Positions 62,495 through 64,000 of a DNA stretch of 64,000 nt are shown in pieces; position 1 is the first letter of the stretch, and every line of letters starts with the position of its first letter. This DNA comes from Comamonadaceae bacterium UBA4962. GTDB lineage: Bacteria > Pseudomonadota > Gammaproteobacteria > Burkholderiales > Burkholderiaceae_C. The notes below the pieces were generated by a model that saw nothing but the letters and a program-made list of their open reading frames with translations, was not told the origin of the DNA and searched no databases. Position numbers and translations under genes: made by a program. The stretch covers positions 582,875 through 646,874 of the forward strand of contig DHAE01000007.1 of assembly GCA_002397315.1 (NCBI GenBank), written 5' to 3'.

Positions 62495-64000
62495 TCATGC
62501 TTCCGCCATCGACAGCGCGGACTCCATGTCCACCGCGACGATGCGCGAGACCCCCTGCTCCTGCATGGTCACGCCGATGAGCTGCTCGGCCATCTCCATG
62601 GCGATCTTGTTGTGGCTGATGAACAGGAACTGGGTTCCCCGGCTCATGCTGGCGACGAGTTTGGCATACCGCTCGGTATTCGCATCGTCCAGGGGGGCAT
62701 CCACCTCGTCCAGCAGACAGAACGGCGCCGGGTTCAACTGGAAGATCGCGAACACCAGCGCGATGGCGGTGAGCGCCTTCTCTCCGCCCGAGAGCAGGTG
62801 GATGGTCTGGTTCTTCTTGCCGGGCGGCTGCGCCATCACCTGCACGCCGGAGTCGAGGATCTCGTCGCCGGTGATGATGAGGCGCGCCTGCCCGCCGCCG
62901 AACAGCTCGGGGAACATGCGCCCGAAATGGCCGTTCACGGTCTCGAAGGTGCCGGACAGCAGCGTGCGCGTCTCGGCGTCGATCTTGCGGATCGCGTCCT
63001 CCAGCGTGGTCATCGCGAGCGTCAGGTCTTCCATCTGCGCATCGAGGAAGGTCTTGCGCTCGCGCGCGAGCTGCAGCTCTTCCAGTGCGGCGAGGTTGAC
63101 CGCGCCGAGGGCCGCGATCTCGCGGTGCAGCCGGTCGATCTCGGCCTGCAGCCCGGCGGCGCGCACGCCTCCCTGTTCGATGGAGCGCGCCACGGCCTCC
63201 AGGTCGGCCTGGGCGTCGGTCAGCAGGCTGGTGTACTGCTCCAGGCCCAGGCGCGCGGCCTGCTCCTTGAGCTGGAAATCGGTAATGCGCTGGCGCAGCG
63301 GATCGAGCGCGCGCTCGAGTTGCTGGCGGCGTTCGTCGCTCGCGCGCAGGCGGGCCGTGAGGTCGTCGTACTCGCTGCGCTGCGCGGCCAGCGCTTTTTC
63401 GCGGTCCATCTTCAGATCGAGCGCCTGCTGCAGCCCGCCCTGCGCGGCCGCCGCGGAGAGCCGGCCCATTTCGTCCTGCGCGCGCTGGCGTTCGTCCTCC
63501 AGCGACGTGACCTGCACGCGGGCGGTATCGATGGTGCGCGCCAGTTCGGCCCGCCGGGCTTCCAGGCTGCGGCGGGAGAACGTGGCTTCCTGCGCCTGCC
63601 GCTCCAGGCTGCGCTGCTGTTCGCGGCACTCGTTCAGGCGCCGCTCGGCCTCGATCACGCGGTCGCCCAGTTGGGCGTGGCGCTCCTGGCTGTCGGCGAG
63701 CTGCATGTCCAGCTCCTCGAAGCGGGCTTCGGCCGTCGCCGCGCGCTCCTGCAGATCGTCCAGTTGGGCCTCCACTTCGGCCAGATCGGCGCCGATCTGC
63801 TCGCTGCGTGCCCGCGCCTGCTCCGCGAGCTGGGACAGCCGCAGGTGCTCCACCTGCAGTTCGTGGCGGCGGCCCTGGGACTCGCTCGCCTCGCGCCGGG
63901 CGGCGACGAGGCGCTGCGACGCATCCGTATAGGCGGCCTCGGCGCGCACCAGGGCCGTGCGCGATTCCTCGTGGATCAGCGCCTGCGCCCGCAATTCCTT
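62495..64000 (-). CDS. smc: Chromosome partition protein Smc, C-terminal part
   Basis: The C-terminal 500 or so residues of the condensin-like ATPase Smc; the gene runs off the right edge. Visible are a long coiled coil (about the first 270 residues shown), then the head domain. The head has the ABC signature HLLSGGEKALTAIALVFA, Walker B PFCLLDEVDAPLDDAN and the D-loop. The frame remains open to base 64000, so the methionine codon at 63994 is internal. It is the first gene of smc-zipA-ligA and ends 66 bases before zipA. Confidence 0.95.
   Translation of the reverse strand, partial: KELRAQALIHEESRTALVRAEAAYTDASQRLVAARREASESQGRRHELQVEHLRLSQLAEQARARSEQIGADLAEVEAQLDDLQERAATAEARFEELDMQLADSQERHAQLGDRVIEAERRLNECREQQRSLERQAQEATFSRRSLEARRAELARTIDTARVQVTSLEDERQRAQDEMGRLSAAAAQGGLQQALDLKMDREKALAAQRSEYDDLTARLRASDERRQQLERALDPLRQRITDFQLKEQAARLGLEQYTSLLTDAQADLEAVARSIEQGGVRAAGLQAEIDRLHREIAALGAVNLAALEELQLARERKTFLDAQMEDLTLAMTTLEDAIRKIDAETRTLLSGTFETVNGHFGRMFPELFGGGQARLIITGDEILDSGVQVMAQPPGKKNQTIHLLSGGEKALTAIALVFAIFQLNPAPFCLLDEVDAPLDDANTERYAKLVASMSRGTQFLFISHNKIAMEMAEQLIGVTMQEQGVSRIVAVDMESALSMAEA

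Overview
The window reads as a chromosomal segment of a high-GC betaproteobacterium of the Comamonadaceae, most likely Acidovorax or a close relative. This is inferred from the composition, the order smc-zipA-ligA, the exbB-exbD-lpxK-kdsB-adk operon and the protein sequences; no database was searched. Coding density is high. Most genes are housekeeping or transport functions with recognisable motifs.

Layout. 1-8.0 kb: a DUF192 protein (cut at the left edge), Fe superoxide dismutase, xseA, then the envelope operon exbB-exbD-lpxK-Trm112-kdsB-adk, and an L-asparaginase divergent from lexA across a perfect SOS box. 8.1-21.3 kb: lexA, a small uncharacterised gene, hrpA, a DadA-like FAD oxidoreductase, argA, a class A beta-lactamase divergent from an AmpR-like regulator, a TrhO-GST fusion protein and dsbB. 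21.3-35.1 kb is rich in sulfur metabolism: the sulfate ABC transporter cysA-cysW-cysT-sbp, an EpsC-type serine acetyltransferase, and a methionine transporter cluster metN-metI-(chemoreceptor)-metQ. A hydrolase, an unknown membrane protein, a LysR/AzoR divergent pair and an FMN reductase lie among them. 35.3-47.6 kb: a soluble hybrid histidine kinase, an MFS/LysR divergent pair, and an efflux locus resembling AdeRS/AdeAB of Acinetobacter, in which an MFS exporter stands where an outer-membrane channel gene is often found.

47.7-58.7 kb is the accessory part. A tRNA-Gly(CCC) borders an AT-rich stretch of six small minus-strand genes. This leads into a type VI secretion effector module transcribed vgrG, EagR chaperone (DUF1795), then a 1652-residue PAAR-Rhs protein. 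The Rhs protein carries the prePAAR motif, the DPxG-X18-DPxGL self-cleavage motif and a 143-residue tip that looks like a GIY-YIG (URI) nuclease toxin. Downstream come an Imm26-like gene, an Imm51-like gene, a second Imm26-like gene, one unrecognised gene and two tandem VOC-like genes. I read this as one active immunity gene plus an array of reserve or orphan immunity genes. It is the best candidate for new biology here.

59.0-64.0 kb returns to core genome: ligA, zipA and the C-terminal part of smc, running off the right edge.
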